NCBI GenBank assembly: GCA_025452255.1
Contig: CP104974.1
Location: 1,241,001-1,305,000, forward strand
Source of the DNA: Devosia sp. A8/3-2
Lineage (GTDB): Bacteria > Pseudomonadota > Alphaproteobacteria > Rhizobiales > Devosiaceae
Reading direction: 5' to 3'
DNA: 64,000 bases
Below are positions 23,722 through 33,159 of the stretch, one piece after another. The notes under the pieces are model-generated. The model saw nothing but the letters and a program-made list of their open reading frames with translations. It was not told the DNA's origin and made no database searches. How positions within the stretch are numbered: the stretch's first letter is position 1; each line of letters begins with the position of its first letter. Position numbers and translations under genes: made by a program.

Positions 23722-23812
23722 ACCGTGTTCCCGGGAAAGCGGAAACCTCTGTTTAGACCTGCCACGAAAGCAAACGGAGGTTCCCGCTTTCGCGGGAATG
23801 ACATTGTGGGGG
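23722..23812. repeat. extragenic palindromic repeat (CGGAGGTTCCCGC type)
   Basis: TTCCCGC-TTTC-GCGGGAA (23781-23798) sits inside a longer inverted repeat formed by GGAAACCTCTGTTT (23741-23754) and AAACGGAGGTTCC (23772-23784). The same ACGGAGGTTCCCGC...GCGGGAATGAC core recurs at 34191-34218, so it is a second dispersed family. It follows the pbpC stop and may serve as a terminator. Confidence 0.65.
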
Positions 23813-23937
23813 ATGGGCTACATTGAGTAGCTAACGGCTATTTTCCCATAAACCGTCAGAAATGCCCTTACCCCCTTCGGCCGCATGTCGGCGCAGTATC
23901 GCCATCGCCATGCCTATCGGGGAGGTCACGACTTCAC

Positions 23938-23997
23938 TTGACTCAATAGTACTGGACAGTCTAGTTTGATGTGCTATGTAGTACTGGACGGTCCAGT
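23938..23997 (+). promoter_or_regulatory. promoter with two TetR-type operators
   Basis: ACTGGACGGTCCAGT (23983-23997) is a perfect 7-1-7 palindrome. ACTGGACAGTCTAGT (23951-23965) is the same with one mismatch, 32 bp (three helical turns) upstream. A TTGACT (23938-23943) and TCTAGT (23960-23965) pair with 16-bp spacing could be the core promoter, overlapped by the first operator. ACTGGAC-N-GTCCAGT is a common TetR-family operator form. No tetR gene is adjacent. Confidence 0.6.
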
Positions 23998-24002
23998 GCA
24001 TA

Positions 24003-24383
24003 TTGTGGAGACCGATCATACATATCCAGTTTGCCGAACTTCCCGTGTTCGATCAGGAGCGGGCCAAGGCGTTCTATGTCGAGCATCTGCACTGCACCAT
24101 CGCCGCCGACGTCCCCTTGGGCGAGAGCGGCTGGCGGTGGATCGAGCTCAAATTCGCCGGCGCCGAAACGGCGCTGCATTTCGTGCGGCGCGGCGATGAT
24201 GCCCCCGCGGCCGATCCGGTTCTGGTGCTGGTGGATGCCGACGTTGCCGGCACGGCCGCGGCGCTCAAGGCCGGGGGCGTCGAGATTATCACCGAGCCGC
24301 AGGCCGCGCCTTACGATCCCACGAAACTCGTCGCCGAATTTCGCGACAGCGAGGGCAATCGCATGGTGCTGAGCAGCCCCTGA
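24003..24383 (+). CDS. VOC family (glyoxalase/bleomycin-resistance-like) protein
   Basis: Small cytoplasmic vicinal-oxygen-chelate protein, ~126 aa. It has the paired beta-alpha-beta pattern IQFAELPVFDQERAKAFYVE at the N-terminus and EFRDSEGNRMVLSS at the C-terminus, typical of lactoylglutathione-lyase-like proteins. The start is doubtful: the frame opens at a TTG (24003) a few bases after the second operator and no Shine-Dalgarno is visible. The true start could be the nearby GTG (24005) with a one-base error, or the mRNA could be leaderless. It is followed 24 bp later by the alpha/beta hydrolase gene, likely as one operon. Confidence 0.72.
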   Translation: MWRPIIHIQFAELPVFDQERAKAFYVEHLHCTIAADVPLGESGWRWIELKFAGAETALHFVRRGDDAPAADPVLVLVDADVAGTAAALKAGGVEIITEPQAAPYDPTKLVAEFRDSEGNRMVLSSP

Positions 24384-24407
24384 TTTGTGATTTTGGAGGA
24401 GAATCCC

Positions 24408-25246
24408 ATGCGCAATCCCATGACTGCGTCGACCTAAAAGTGCCGGGCGCGACGCTCTATTACGAGCAGCGGGGTAATGGCCCCGTGCTGCTGATCATCC
24501 CCGGCGGGCCGCAGGATGCGGGGTATTTGCCGAGTTGGCGCAGCATATGGCCGATCGCTGGACGGTTGTGGCCTATGATCCGCGCGGCAATTCGTGGAGC
24601 ACTTTCGAAGGCGCGCCGCAGCCGCTCTCGCTTGATGAGCAGGCTGATGATGCGGCGGCGTTGATCGCTGCTATGGGGTCGGGGCCGGCCGATATATTCG
24701 GCACCAGCGGCGGCGCGCAGATCGGGCTTAATCTGGCGGCCCGTCACCCTGATCTGGTGCGGGCATTGGTGGCCCATGAACCGCCGGCCATGATGCTGCT
24801 CGATGATCCCAGCGCCATGCTGGCCGCCGATGAGGCGCTTTATGACACCTATCGCCGTGACGGGGTCGATGCCGCCATGGGGCAGTTCTTTGCGGAAAAC
24901 GGGCTGGGCGATGAGCCGGAGGAGGGGCCTGCCGAATTCGACATGTCGCCCGAGGCTATCGGAAACCTTTGCCCGAGTCAGCAGGAATTTCGAATATTGG
25001 CTGGCCCACGGCATGCTGCCACTGGGGCACTATCGGCCCGATATCGAGGTGCTGAAAGCCGGCAAACCAAAGATCGTGGTCGCTATCGGCGCGGAATCGG
25101 TTGGCCAGCCGATCCATGAAATGAGCTCGGCGGTGGCGAAGAAATTGGGCATCGAGCCGGTGCAATTTCTCGGCGACCACATGGGCTTTGGACCGCATGC
25201 GAAGGCCTTCGCGCAGAGCCTGCGACAGGCGTTCGACGGACGATAG
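24408..25246 (+). CDS. alpha/beta hydrolase (frameshifted)
   Basis: Cytoplasmic alpha/beta-hydrolase of the ~275-aa class. The ATG at 24408 follows TTTTGGAGGAG. The oxyanion-hole region reads IIPGGPQDAG; the nucleophile elbow is GTSGGAQIG, with Ser followed by GG; a late GDHMGF supplies the catalytic His. The frame changes near 24437, 24525 and 24960. Co-transcribed with the VOC gene behind twin TetR-type operators, which suggests detoxification of or response to a small electrophilic or aromatic compound. The substrate is unknown. Confidence 0.75.
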
Positions 25247-25260
25247 TCACTAATTAAGAA

Positions 25261-25284
25261 GGCCCCGAATTTTCATCCGGGGCC
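25261..25284. terminator. bidirectional terminator between convergent genes
   Basis: GGCCCCG and CGGGGCC form a 7-bp GC stem around an AT-rich loop (AATTTTCATC), 14 bp after the hydrolase stop and 11 bp before the receptor stop on the other strand. Its position between convergent genes supports a shared terminator. Confidence 0.65.
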
Positions 25285-25294
25285 CTCTGTCTGC

Positions 25295-27362
25295 TTACCA
25301 GTCGAACTGCTTGGCCAATGTCACCTTGAAGGTGCGGCCGAGCGAGCGATCCGGGGTCTGGTTGTCGCGGTAATCGGCATTGAAGATATTGTCGATGCCG
25401 AACCGTATCTCGCTGCCTTCCAGCGGGCCGGTTGTGGGCTTCCACGAGGTGAACAGGTCCACCTTGATATAGCCGGGCGTTTCGGCCGAACCGCCTGCCG
25501 ACGGGTTAACGCCGGTATCGGTCGATGCTGCGAAGGTGGCCTTAGCACCATATTCGATGCCATATTCCGGCTCGCGGCCGCCAAGGGTCACCACCAGCTT
25601 GTGGGCCGGGATCGAACGCAGGGCTTCCCCGGTCAGCTCGTTCTTGCCGACTGTTGCCGTGTAGGCGACGCGGCCGAACAGGCGTTCGGATTCATAGGCG
25701 CCTTCCACTTCCACGCCATAGATCGTGGCTTCCCCGATATTGCGATAATAGGGGTTGCCTGCGACGCTGGGCGAGGACTCGATCATATTGGTGAGGTCGC
25801 TGTAGAAGCCGGTGACCTTGACGCTGGCCTGATCGCCCTCCTGCACCAATTCATAACCTGACAGCGCAAGCCGGCTTCGTAATTGTTGGAACTTTCCTTT
25901 TTAAGGCCCGGGCTGGGGCCCTTGGTCGTATTATACTGGTAGAGCTCATCCAGCGTCGGCAGGCGCTGGGTGTGGGCCACAGAGCCGAATACTGAGAAAT
26001 TATCGTTGAGTTCGTAGAGCGCGGCGATCTTGGGGGAGAGCGCAACGTCTTCGATATTGTGCTCGCCCTTGGAGGTTTCCTCCGGCGTCTGCCAGACGAA
26101 ATCGGCACGCCCGCCAGCGATGATGGTCAGGCGGTCGTCATAAATGGCTTCGTTCTGAACGAAGACGCCAAGCCGAGTGTCTTGACCTTCGGGGTGGGTG
26201 GTGATGGCGGGATTTGGAATTGGCAGCGTGGTGAAGGCCGTGCGGTCCTGATAGCTGCCCCGGACGCCGTAGGTCAGGAAGTGCACCCAGTCGCCGGTAT
26301 CGAATTCGGACGTGTTCTGGATGTTGGCCTGCCAAGTGCGATAACCATATTCGGCGTCGCCAATGGGCCCGATCGATGAACCCGATTGCTTCACGTTGGT
26401 ATCCGAGAACGAGACATTCGCCTTGAGGTCGACCCGGGGGTTGTCGCTATCGGCATTCTCGTAGCTCAGCACGGCGGTCTGGTCGACCACATCGCGGTCG
26501 ACAAGCCCGAACTGGGCTACCGTGCCGGTCTGCGCATAGTCCCGGTTTTCCGCATCGCTGCTCCAGCGCTGATAGGAGAGACGCAGCACCTGCTCGTCAT
26601 TCTCGCCAAAGCGCCGTGCCCTTGATGAGGCCCGAGACCGCATCGAAGTCGGAGCCCGACAGCGTGCCGCCATTGGCCAGATCGAACTCTTCCGAACGGC
26701 GCCAATTGCCTGCCGCCAGCACGTCAAAGCTTTCATTGACGCGTTGGGCGACAATGCCCGACAGCAGCGTGCCGTCGCCATTGGAGCTGTATTGGGTCTT
26801 GAGGCGGGCGGCGCCGGTATGGCCCTCGGTGATGAAGTCGGAGGCGTCCTTGGTGGTGAAGTTGATCACTCCGCCGAGTGCGCCTGAGCCGTAAAGGGTC
26901 GAGGAGGCCGGGCCGCGCAGCACTTCGACTTGCTTGTAAAGTTCGGGATCGGAGAAGAACGAGCCCATGCGGTATTGCTCGTAGAATTTCTTGGCGCCAT
27001 CGACATTGACGATGATGCGCGCTTCGTCGCCTGAGGTTTCGGCCGTGCCGATACCGCGAATGTTGAAGGATTCTGCCGAAAATGCGATCCGAGCCGATGA
27101 TGGACACACCCGGCACGGTGCTCAGCACTTCGCCAATGCTCGTTGCCTGCACGGCGTCAATATCTTCCTGATTGACCACCGTCACCGCTTGCGGTGTGTC
27201 GATGGCGATCTTGGGCGCCCCTGCCCCGATCACCAGACGCTCCAGCATCGTTATATTGCTTGCATTCGTGGTGGTGGATTGGGCGAAAGCCGCCCCCATT
27301 CCAACCACACTCAACGCCGCGCCGCACATCAGTGCGGCTGCATGCGACCTGACCAGCCCCAT
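25295..27362 (-). CDS. hmuR: TonB-dependent hemoglobin/heme outer-membrane receptor (frameshifted)
   Basis: Outer-membrane heme receptor, ~690 aa. Signal peptide MGLVRSHAAALMCGAALSVV, cleavage near AFA-QS; a TonB-box-like stretch lies near LERLVIGAG. The plug domain has DTPQAVTVVNQEDI, ESFNIRGIG and VEVLRGPASSTLYGSGALGGVINF. The barrel carries SVAHTQRLPTLDELYQY, the heme/hemoglobin-receptor signature region, and the last residue is aromatic (KQFDW). The frame shifts near 27085, 26610 and 25855. It is divergent from hemP-hmuSTUV across a 198-bp gap with two inverted repeats, so heme or iron control is expected. Confidence 0.85.
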
Positions 27363-27431
27363 TGTTAACTCCAGTAGTCTGTTTGGTTTGTCGGTTTGGC
27401 TGGCGGCTGGCTGGCTGTTCGTGACCCGGTC

Positions 27432-27491
27432 TTTAAGCTGACTCTTAAAATCACCTATTGCGTCCTGTAATTAACATGACTAGTAGAGTCA
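27432..27491. promoter_or_regulatory. inverted repeats in the heme-receptor/hemP divergent promoter region
   Basis: TTTAAG-CTGACT-CTTAAA (27432-27449) and TGACT-AGTAG-AGTCA (27477-27491) are perfect-arm inverted repeats in the shared control region. The minus-strand TTGACT formed at 27492-27487 could be a -35 box for the receptor. They are candidates for an iron or heme regulator site (Irr, RirA or Fur), but neither is a clean match to a consensus I know. Confidence 0.4.
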
Positions 27492-27560
27492 AGAAACTAT
27501 GGACAGATCGGCCGCTGCTGTCAGGCACAGCCAAGCCCCTGATCCGACGAGACATTAGTG

Positions 27561-27737
27561 ATGCAACGAAGCGATCAATCGCCGCCGAGCGAGCAAGCCA
27601 ATGCGGTGCCGCAAGGCACCAGAACTGTCACTACCGCAGAGCTGTTCGGCGGCGGGGACGAAATCGTGCTGCTGCATAACGGGGTGCCATACCGGTTGCG
27701 CATCACCTGCCAGGACAAGCTCATTCTGACCAAATAG
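27561..27737 (+). CDS. hemP: hemin uptake protein HemP/HmuP
   Basis: Small cytoplasmic protein of 58 aa. The ATG at 27561 is preceded by a modest AG-rich stretch. The C-terminal half matches the HemP family pattern: TTAELFGGGDEIVLLHNG then YRLRITCQDKLILTK. In rhizobia HmuP activates heme-receptor expression together with Irr. Here it lies divergent from the receptor gene and 8 bp before hmuS, the standard arrangement. The frame is intact. Confidence 0.85.
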   Translation: MQRSDQSPPSEQANAVPQGTRTVTTAELFGGGDEIVLLHNGVPYRLRITCQDKLILTK

Positions 27738-27745
27738 GCCAAGCC

Positions 27746-28794
27746 ATGACCGAAAAAACCATCAAGACTCCTACCCAGATCCGCGAATTGCAGGCGCGTC
27801 ACCCTGAAATGCGGGAGCGCGATTTCGCCCGTATCCACGGTATTTCCGAGGGCGAGCTGGTTGCCGCCGAAGTGGGCCGCAGTGCGGTGCGGCTGCAGGT
27901 CGACCTCGATCTGCTGCTCAATGGCTTGCGGGCCTGCGGGGAAGTGATGGCGTTGACCCGCAATGAAAGCGCGGTGCATGAAAAGATCGGGCCCTATGAA
28001 AAGGTGGTGATCGGCCCGCGCTTCGATGGTGCTGGGCGAGCAGATCGATCTGCGTATCTTCCCGTCGCGCTGGGCTTTTGGCTTTGCGGTCGAAAAGGCG
28101 GGTGAGGAAGGCGCGGTGCGCCGCTCGCTGCAGTTTTTCGACCAGCAGGGCGTGGCCGTGCATAAGGTGCATGCGCGCCCGAGTACCAATTTCGAGGCCC
28201 GGGACGTACTGATCGCCAATCTGCGCCATGCGGACCAGTCCGAAGGCATCAGTGTCACCGCTGCCGAAGCGCCGGAGCCGCTGGGCGAAGCTGCCGGTAT
28301 TCCCGAATTGCGCGAGCGCTGGGCGGCGATGACCGACACGCACCAGTTCTTCGGCATGATCAAGGCGCTCAACCTGCCGCGGCTCGATGCGCTGGAAATG
28401 GTGGGCGAGGATTATGCTTTCCAGCTCGATCACGCAGCTGTCGCCAAGCTGTTCGAAGAAGCCGCCGCGAGTGAATTGCCGCTGATGGCCTTTGTTGGCA
28501 ATCACGGCTGCATCCAGATCCATGCCGGCCCGGTCAAGACCATCAAGACCATGGGCCCTCGGCTCAATGTAATGGACGACACGTTCCACCTGCATTTGCG
28601 GCTCGACCAGATCGCGGCCGTCTGGGCCGTGCGCAAGCCGACTGCCGATGGCCATGTGACCTCGGTGGAAGTCTATGACGCGCAGCGAGCTGATCATCCA
28701 GTTCTTCGGCAAGCGCCGGAAGGTCATGACGAACGCTGCCCGGCGGACCATTGTCGAGTCACTGCCGCTCTTTGCCCAAACCCACGCTGCTTGA
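27746..28794 (+). CDS. hmuS: hemin-degrading factor HmuS (frameshifted)
   Basis: Cytoplasmic heme-binding/degrading protein that receives heme from HmuTUV. It has the duplicated HmuS/HemS domain: an N-terminal copy (ELQARHPEMRERDFARIHGISEGELV, MALTRNESAVHEK) and a C-terminal copy (TDTHQFFGMIKALNLPR, VGNHGCIQIHAGPVKTI). The histidine in IQIHAGPV is in the heme-contact region. The frame changes near 28030 and near 28685; the tail reads IIQFFGKRRKV and ends at 28794. Length ~349 aa, as usual. hmuT starts 8 bp later. Confidence 0.85.
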
Positions 28795-28802
28795 GTTCCG
28801 CC

Positions 28803-29672
28803 ATGTCCTTGTCTTTCAAGCGTTTCTCGGCTGCCGGCGCGATTGTCGCGCTGGCCTCGTTGCCTGCCACTGCGCAGGAGCTGCATCCGTTTGCCGATAG
28901 TTCGCGGCTGGTATCGATCGGCGGTTCGCTGACCGAAATCATCTATGCGCTGGGCGAGGAGGGCAAGCTGATCGCCCGCGACCAGACGGCGACCTATCCC
29001 GAAGCGGCGGTTGCCTTGCCCGATGTGGGCTATATGCGCCAATTGGCGCCCGAAGGCGTGCTTTCAGTCAGCCCCAGTGCATTGCTGGTCATTGAAGGCA
29101 GCGGTCCGCCTGAGGCGCTCGAGGTGCTCTCCCATGCCGGGGTGGAATACCAGACCGTGCCGGAAAGTTTCAGCCATGAAGGCATTCTGGTGAAAGTGCG
29201 GGCCGTGGGGCAGGCGCTGGGCGTACCGGACAAGGCCGAGGCCCCGGCCACTGAGATCGATACAGCCCTCAAGGCTGTCAAGCAGCGCACCGCTGACATC
29301 ACCACCCGCAAGCGCGTGCTGTTCGTGCTGTCGGCCGAGGGCGGCAAGATCCGAGCTTCGGGCACCGGCACGGCGGCTGACGGCATCATTGCCCCGGCCG
29401 GCGCGGTCAATGCGATCGAGGAATATTCGGGCTACAAGGCGCTGACCGAGGAAGCCATTATCGAGGCGGCACCCGATGTGATCCTGATGATGGATCGCGG
29501 TGGCGACCATAGCGCCAGCAATGCCGATCTGATTGCCAATCCGGCTATCGCGTTGACCGAGGCGGGGCGCAATCACGCCATTATCCGGCTCGACGGGGCC
29601 TATCTGCTTGGCTTCGGCCCACGCACCGCAGAAGCGGTCTCCGACCTCGTCGACGCGCTTTACGGCGAGTAG
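28803..29672 (+). CDS. hmuT: heme ABC transporter substrate-binding protein HmuT
   Basis: Periplasmic heme-binding protein, 289 aa, intact. A signal peptide (MSLSFKRFSAAGAIVALASL, cleavage near ATA-QE) precedes a class III (BtuF-like) fold. VSIGGSLTEIIYALGEEGKLIARDQTATYP is the standard opening of HmuT proteins, with the heme-ligating tyrosine expected in the TATYP/VGYMRQL region. Located between hmuS and the permease hmuU in the usual order. Confidence 0.9.
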   Translation: MSLSFKRFSAAGAIVALASLPATAQELHPFADSSRLVSIGGSLTEIIYALGEEGKLIARDQTATYPEAAVALPDVGYMRQLAPEGVLSVSPSALLVIEGSGPPEALEVLSHAGVEYQTVPESFSHEGILVKVRAVGQALGVPDKAEAPATEIDTALKAVKQRTADITTRKRVLFVLSAEGGKIRASGTGTAADGIIAPAGAVNAIEEYSGYKALTEEAIIEAAPDVILMMDRGGDHSASNADLIANPAIALTEAGRNHAIIRLDGAYLLGFGPRTAEAVSDLVDALYGE

Positions 29673-29688
29673 GCAGAATGAGCCAGTC

Positions 29689-30767
29689 ATGTCCATCAAT
29701 GGTGCCATTGCCGAGCGTGCTGAAGGCGACCGCAGCGGGCTTGGCCGCATCGTGGTGATCGCCACGGCGCTGCTGCTGGTGGTGACCATGGCCATTTCTG
29801 ATGACCACCGGGGCGTCCGGTGCCTCGGCCTCGGACCATTATTGGCGGCTGGTTTGGCTCGGTGCCCGAAAGCGAAGTGCAGGCCGTGCGCGACTATGCG
29901 GTGATCTACAATATCCGCCTGCCGCGCATGATCCCGGGCGTGCTGATCGGGGCGGCTTTGGCGGTGTCGGGCCTATTGATGCAGGGCTTGTTCCGCAATC
30001 CGCTGGCCGATCCGGGGCTGGTAGGCGTGTCGGCCGGGGCGGGGCTGGGCGCGGTGGGCATTATCGTGCTGGGCACCACCATGCTGGCGCCGCTGACGGC
30101 GCTTCTGGGGATTTATGCGCTGCAGATCGCCTCATTCATCGGTGGGCTCATCACCACGTTCATCCTCTATCGCGTGGCGACGCGCAGCGGGCAGACGGCG
30201 ATTGCCACCATGCTGCTGGCCGGCATTGCGCTGGGGGCGCTGGCCGGTGCGGTCACCGGCGTGTTGGTCTATGTCGCCAATGACGCGCAATTGCGGGACC
30301 TGACCTTCTGGGGCATGGGTTCGCTCTCGGGTGCCAATTGGACCAAGATCATGGCTTCCGGCCCGATCATCGTCGCGGCGCTGGCTGTCTCGGCCTTTCT
30401 GGGCAAGGGGCTCAATGCGCTCACCCCGGGCGAAGCGACGGCGGGGCATCTGGGCGTGCGCGTGCAGGGCTTCAAGCGCGTGGTTATTGTTGCCGTGGCT
30501 GCAGCCACCGGTGCTTCGGTGGCGGTCAGCGGCGGCATTGGCTTTGTTGGCATTGTCGTGCCGCATCTGTTGCGGCTGGTGATCGGGCCGGACCATCGCT
30601 ATCTGCTGCCGGCTTCGGCGCTATTGGGTGCCTCGTTCCTATTGATGACCGATGCCGTCAGCCGGTTGATTGTCGCGCCGGCGGAATTGCCGATCGGCAT
30701 CGTGACCGCTGCGGTAGGCGGGCCGTTCTTCCTCTGGATATTGCTGCGCAAGCAGCGGCCTTGGTGA
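29689..30767 (+). CDS. hmuU: heme ABC transporter permease HmuU (frameshifted near N-terminus)
   Basis: FecCD-family inner-membrane permease with ~10 hydrophobic segments. The ATG at 29689 gives MSINGAIAERAEGD and then a first transmembrane helix (VVIATALLLVVTMAIS). The frame shifts near 29800 and again near 29840, after which the conserved part runs cleanly: IRLPRMIPGVLIGAALAVSGLLMQGLFRNPLADPGLVG and the cytoplasmic loop RGVQ-like GHLGVRVQGFK. Total ~358 aa. hmuV begins 4 bp after its stop. Confidence 0.85.
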
Positions 30768-30771
30768 TGCT

Positions 30772-31596
30772 ATGATCCATGTGGACAATATCGTGGTTGA
30801 AATCAGCCAGCGGCGCATTCTCGATGGGGTCAGCTTCACCGCGCATCCCGGGCAGGTGACCGCCATTATCGGCCCCAATGGCTCGGGCAAATCCACGCTG
30901 ATGAAGGCACTGTGCCGGGATTATGTATTCAGCGGCACCATCAGCATCAATGGCCGCGATGTGGCTAGCATGGATTTGGGCACTGCCGCGACCATGCGCG
31001 CCGTGCTGCCGCAATCGAGCACGCTGCCGTTTCCCTTCACGGTGCGCGAAGTGGTGGCCCCGGGACTCACTGCCGGCCGCCCGGGCCTGTCGCTATCGGC
31101 CCTGCGCCGGCTGCCGGACGAGGCGCTGGCGCGGGTTGATCTCAGTGGTTTCGGTGGGCGCTTTTATGGCGAATTGTCGGGTGGTGAACAGCAGCGCGTG
31201 CAATTGGCACGCGTCATCTGCCGAGTCTGGGAGCCGGTGCTCGATGGGGTGCCGCGGTTTCTGTTTCTCGATGAGCCGGTATCGAGTCTGGATATCAAGC
31301 ATCAGTTGATGATCATGGATGTGGCTCGCCAGTTCGCCGCTTCCGGCGGGGGCGTTATCGCCATCCTGCATGATCTGAACCTTGCGGCCATGTATGCCGA
31401 CCAGATCGTGGCGATCCGCAATGGCGCCGTGGCCGGCGCCGGCACGCCCGCCGAGGTGCTGACCGATAGCCTGATCGCCGAAGTTTTCGATTGCCCGATG
31501 CGGGTGGGCGCGCTGCCCGCCGGCAATATTCCCTTCGTCTTGCCGCAGTCGGCGCAGCGTTTCGTCGCCGCGGCACCACAAAGCAAGGTTGCCTAA
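30772..31596 (+). CDS. hmuV: heme ABC transporter ATP-binding protein HmuV
   Basis: ATPase of the heme importer, 274 aa, intact. Walker A IGPNGSGKST (residues ~37-46), signature LSGGEQQRVQLARV, Walker B FLFLDEPVSSLD and the switch histidine in AILHDLNLA are all present. The stop overlaps the next start as TAATG, coupling it to a small secreted protein that leads into exbB. Confidence 0.93.
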   Translation: MIHVDNIVVEISQRRILDGVSFTAHPGQVTAIIGPNGSGKSTLMKALCRDYVFSGTISINGRDVASMDLGTAATMRAVLPQSSTLPFPFTVREVVAPGLTAGRPGLSLSALRRLPDEALARVDLSGFGGRFYGELSGGEQQRVQLARVICRVWEPVLDGVPRFLFLDEPVSSLDIKHQLMIMDVARQFAASGGGVIAILHDLNLAAMYADQIVAIRNGAVAGAGTPAEVLTDSLIAEVFDCPMRVGALPAGNIPFVLPQSAQRFVAAAPQSKVA

Positions 31597-32018
31597 TGCC
31601 CAGATTTTTGTCCGCCCTCCTGTTCGGCGCTTTTGCCCTGTCCAATCCCGCGTTGGCGCAAGAAACCGCCCCGGCGCTGGCGCTTGAGCTCAATGCGCTC
31701 CAGCCCGCCGATACTGGTTGCCGGGTGACGTTCCTCGCCACCAATAATCTGGGCGGCCAGCTCGATCGTGCCGCGGTGGAAGTGGCGTTTTTCACCAGTG
31801 ATGGCGCCATCGATCGCATCGTGACGCTCGATTTCAAGGCGCTGGCCGAGGGCAAGACCAAGGTGCTGCAGTTCGAGCTCAAGAACTCGGCCTGTGACGG
31901 CATTGGGCGCCTGCTGATCAACGATATCACCGCCTGCGAAGGCACTGGCATTGCCGCCACGGCTTGCCTTGATGGTCTCGTCACCACGACGCGGCCCGAC
32001 ATTGCCTTTGGCGTTTGA
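31596..32018 (+). CDS. small secreted protein of the heme-uptake operon, function unknown
   Basis: 140 aa, intact. A Sec signal peptide (MPRFLSALLFGAFALSNPAL, cleavage near LAQ-ET) precedes a ~120-residue mature domain with four cysteines (GCRVTF, NSACDGIG, ITACEG, TACLDG) that could form two disulfides. I do not recognise a named domain. It sits between hmuV (TAATG overlap) and exbB (10-bp gap), so it belongs to the heme-uptake transcription unit and acts in the periplasm. A role in heme handoff or in TonB-complex assembly is inference from position only. Confidence 0.8.
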   Translation: MPRFLSALLFGAFALSNPALAQETAPALALELNALQPADTGCRVTFLATNNLGGQLDRAAVEVAFFTSDGAIDRIVTLDFKALAEGKTKVLQFELKNSACDGIGRLLINDITACEGTGIAATACLDGLVTTTRPDIAFGV

Positions 32019-32028
32019 GGACGGACAG

Positions 32029-32727
32029 ATGGAAATAGCAGCAGCGCAGGCGCATGATTTTTCCATGTTCGCCCTGTTCATGCAGGCGGACTGGGTGGTC
32101 AAATCGGTGATGATCGGGCTGGTCATCGCCTCGGTCTGGGTTTGGGCGATCATCGCCAACCGGCTGGCCGCCTATGGCAAGGCCAAGAGTGAAATGGCCG
32201 CCTTCGACAAGGCCTTCGCCTCCGGCCGGCCGCTTGCCGAGCTGCGCGCCGATTATGCCGGCGCCGGCCAGCACGGGCTGTCGGCCGTGTTTCTCGCTGC
32301 CATGGAGGAATGGGACAAGAGCCACGCGGTTCAGGCCGACAATGCGGTGGGCCTGCAGAGCCGGCTTGAAATCGCGCTTGATCTGGCGGTGAGCGAGCAG
32401 AGCGCCGATCTTGAGAAGCGTCTCGGCTTTCTCGCCACCATTGGCAGCGCCGGCCCATTCGTGGGCCTGTTCGGCACGGTGTGGGGCATTATGAACGCCT
32501 TTACCGCCATTGCCGCGGCTGAAAATACCAGCCTTGCCGTGGTGGCGCCGGGCATTGCCGAAGCCTTGCTGGCGACTGCTTTGGGCCTGCTCGCCGCTAT
32601 CCCCGCCGTTATCGCCTATAACAAGCTCAGCGCCGATGCGGGCAAGCTGATTGCGCGGCTCGAAGGCTTTGCCAATCGGCTGGTGGCGCTGATGTCGCGG
32701 CAGCTCGATGCCGGAAAGTCGCTCTGA
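32029..32727 (+). CDS. exbB: TonB-system energiser ExbB (MotA/TolQ/ExbB proton channel)
   Basis: Inner-membrane proton-channel subunit, 232 aa, intact. Three membrane segments are visible: VVKSVMIGLVIASVWVWAII, the GSAGPFVGLFGTVWGIMNAF helix pair typical of the family, and LLATALGLLAAIPAVIAYN. With ExbD and TonB it energises the heme receptor. Its stop overlaps exbD (TGATG). Confidence 0.92.
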   Translation: MEIAAAQAHDFSMFALFMQADWVVKSVMIGLVIASVWVWAIIANRLAAYGKAKSEMAAFDKAFASGRPLAELRADYAGAGQHGLSAVFLAAMEEWDKSHAVQADNAVGLQSRLEIALDLAVSEQSADLEKRLGFLATIGSAGPFVGLFGTVWGIMNAFTAIAAAENTSLAVVAPGIAEALLATALGLLAAIPAVIAYNKLSADAGKLIARLEGFANRLVALMSRQLDAGKSL

Positions 32728-33158
32728 TGGGCATGGCGCTGGGCAATAAGGGCAAGCGTGGCCGGGGCAGGGCGCCGATCAGCGAGATCAACATCACCCC
32801 CATGGTGGATGTGATGCTGGTGCTGTTGATCGTCTTCATGGTCGCGGCGCCCCTGATGGCCATGGGTGTGCCGATCGACCTGCCCGAGACGCGGGCACAA
32901 GCCATGCCGCTACAGACCAAGCCGATCACCGTGACGGTGGAGCCCGATGGCGCGCTCTCCATCGAGGGTGAGCCGGTGACGCTGGAAACGCTGGTGAGCA
33001 GTGTCGCGGCGCTGGCGGTGGAAGGCACCGATGAGCGGCTTTACGTGCGCGGCGACACCACGGCAGCCTATGGCGCGATCATGGAAGTGATGGGTGAATT
33101 GTCGGCTGCCGGCTATAGCCGCATCGGCCTTGTTACCGTGCCGGCCCGGACGCCCTGA
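32727..33158 (+). CDS. exbD: TonB-system protein ExbD
   Basis: Energy-transducing subunit with one membrane helix, 143 aa, intact. ISEINITPMVDVMLVLLIVF contains the essential membrane aspartate in MVDVMLVLL, followed by a periplasmic domain ending SRIGLVTV. tonB starts one base after its stop codon. Confidence 0.92.
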   Translation: MGMALGNKGKRGRGRAPISEINITPMVDVMLVLLIVFMVAAPLMAMGVPIDLPETRAQAMPLQTKPITVTVEPDGALSIEGEPVTLETLVSSVAALAVEGTDERLYVRGDTTAAYGAIMEVMGELSAAGYSRIGLVTVPARTP

Positions 33159-33159
33159 T

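Noticed and set aside
23831..24019. 62-codon minus-strand ORF upstream of the VOC gene
   Set aside because: It runs through the twin operators and promoter, has no Shine-Dalgarno and resembles no protein.
24003..24030. Longer VOC protein starting upstream of the operators
   Set aside because: Stops occur in frame upstream and the region is occupied by the operator palindromes.
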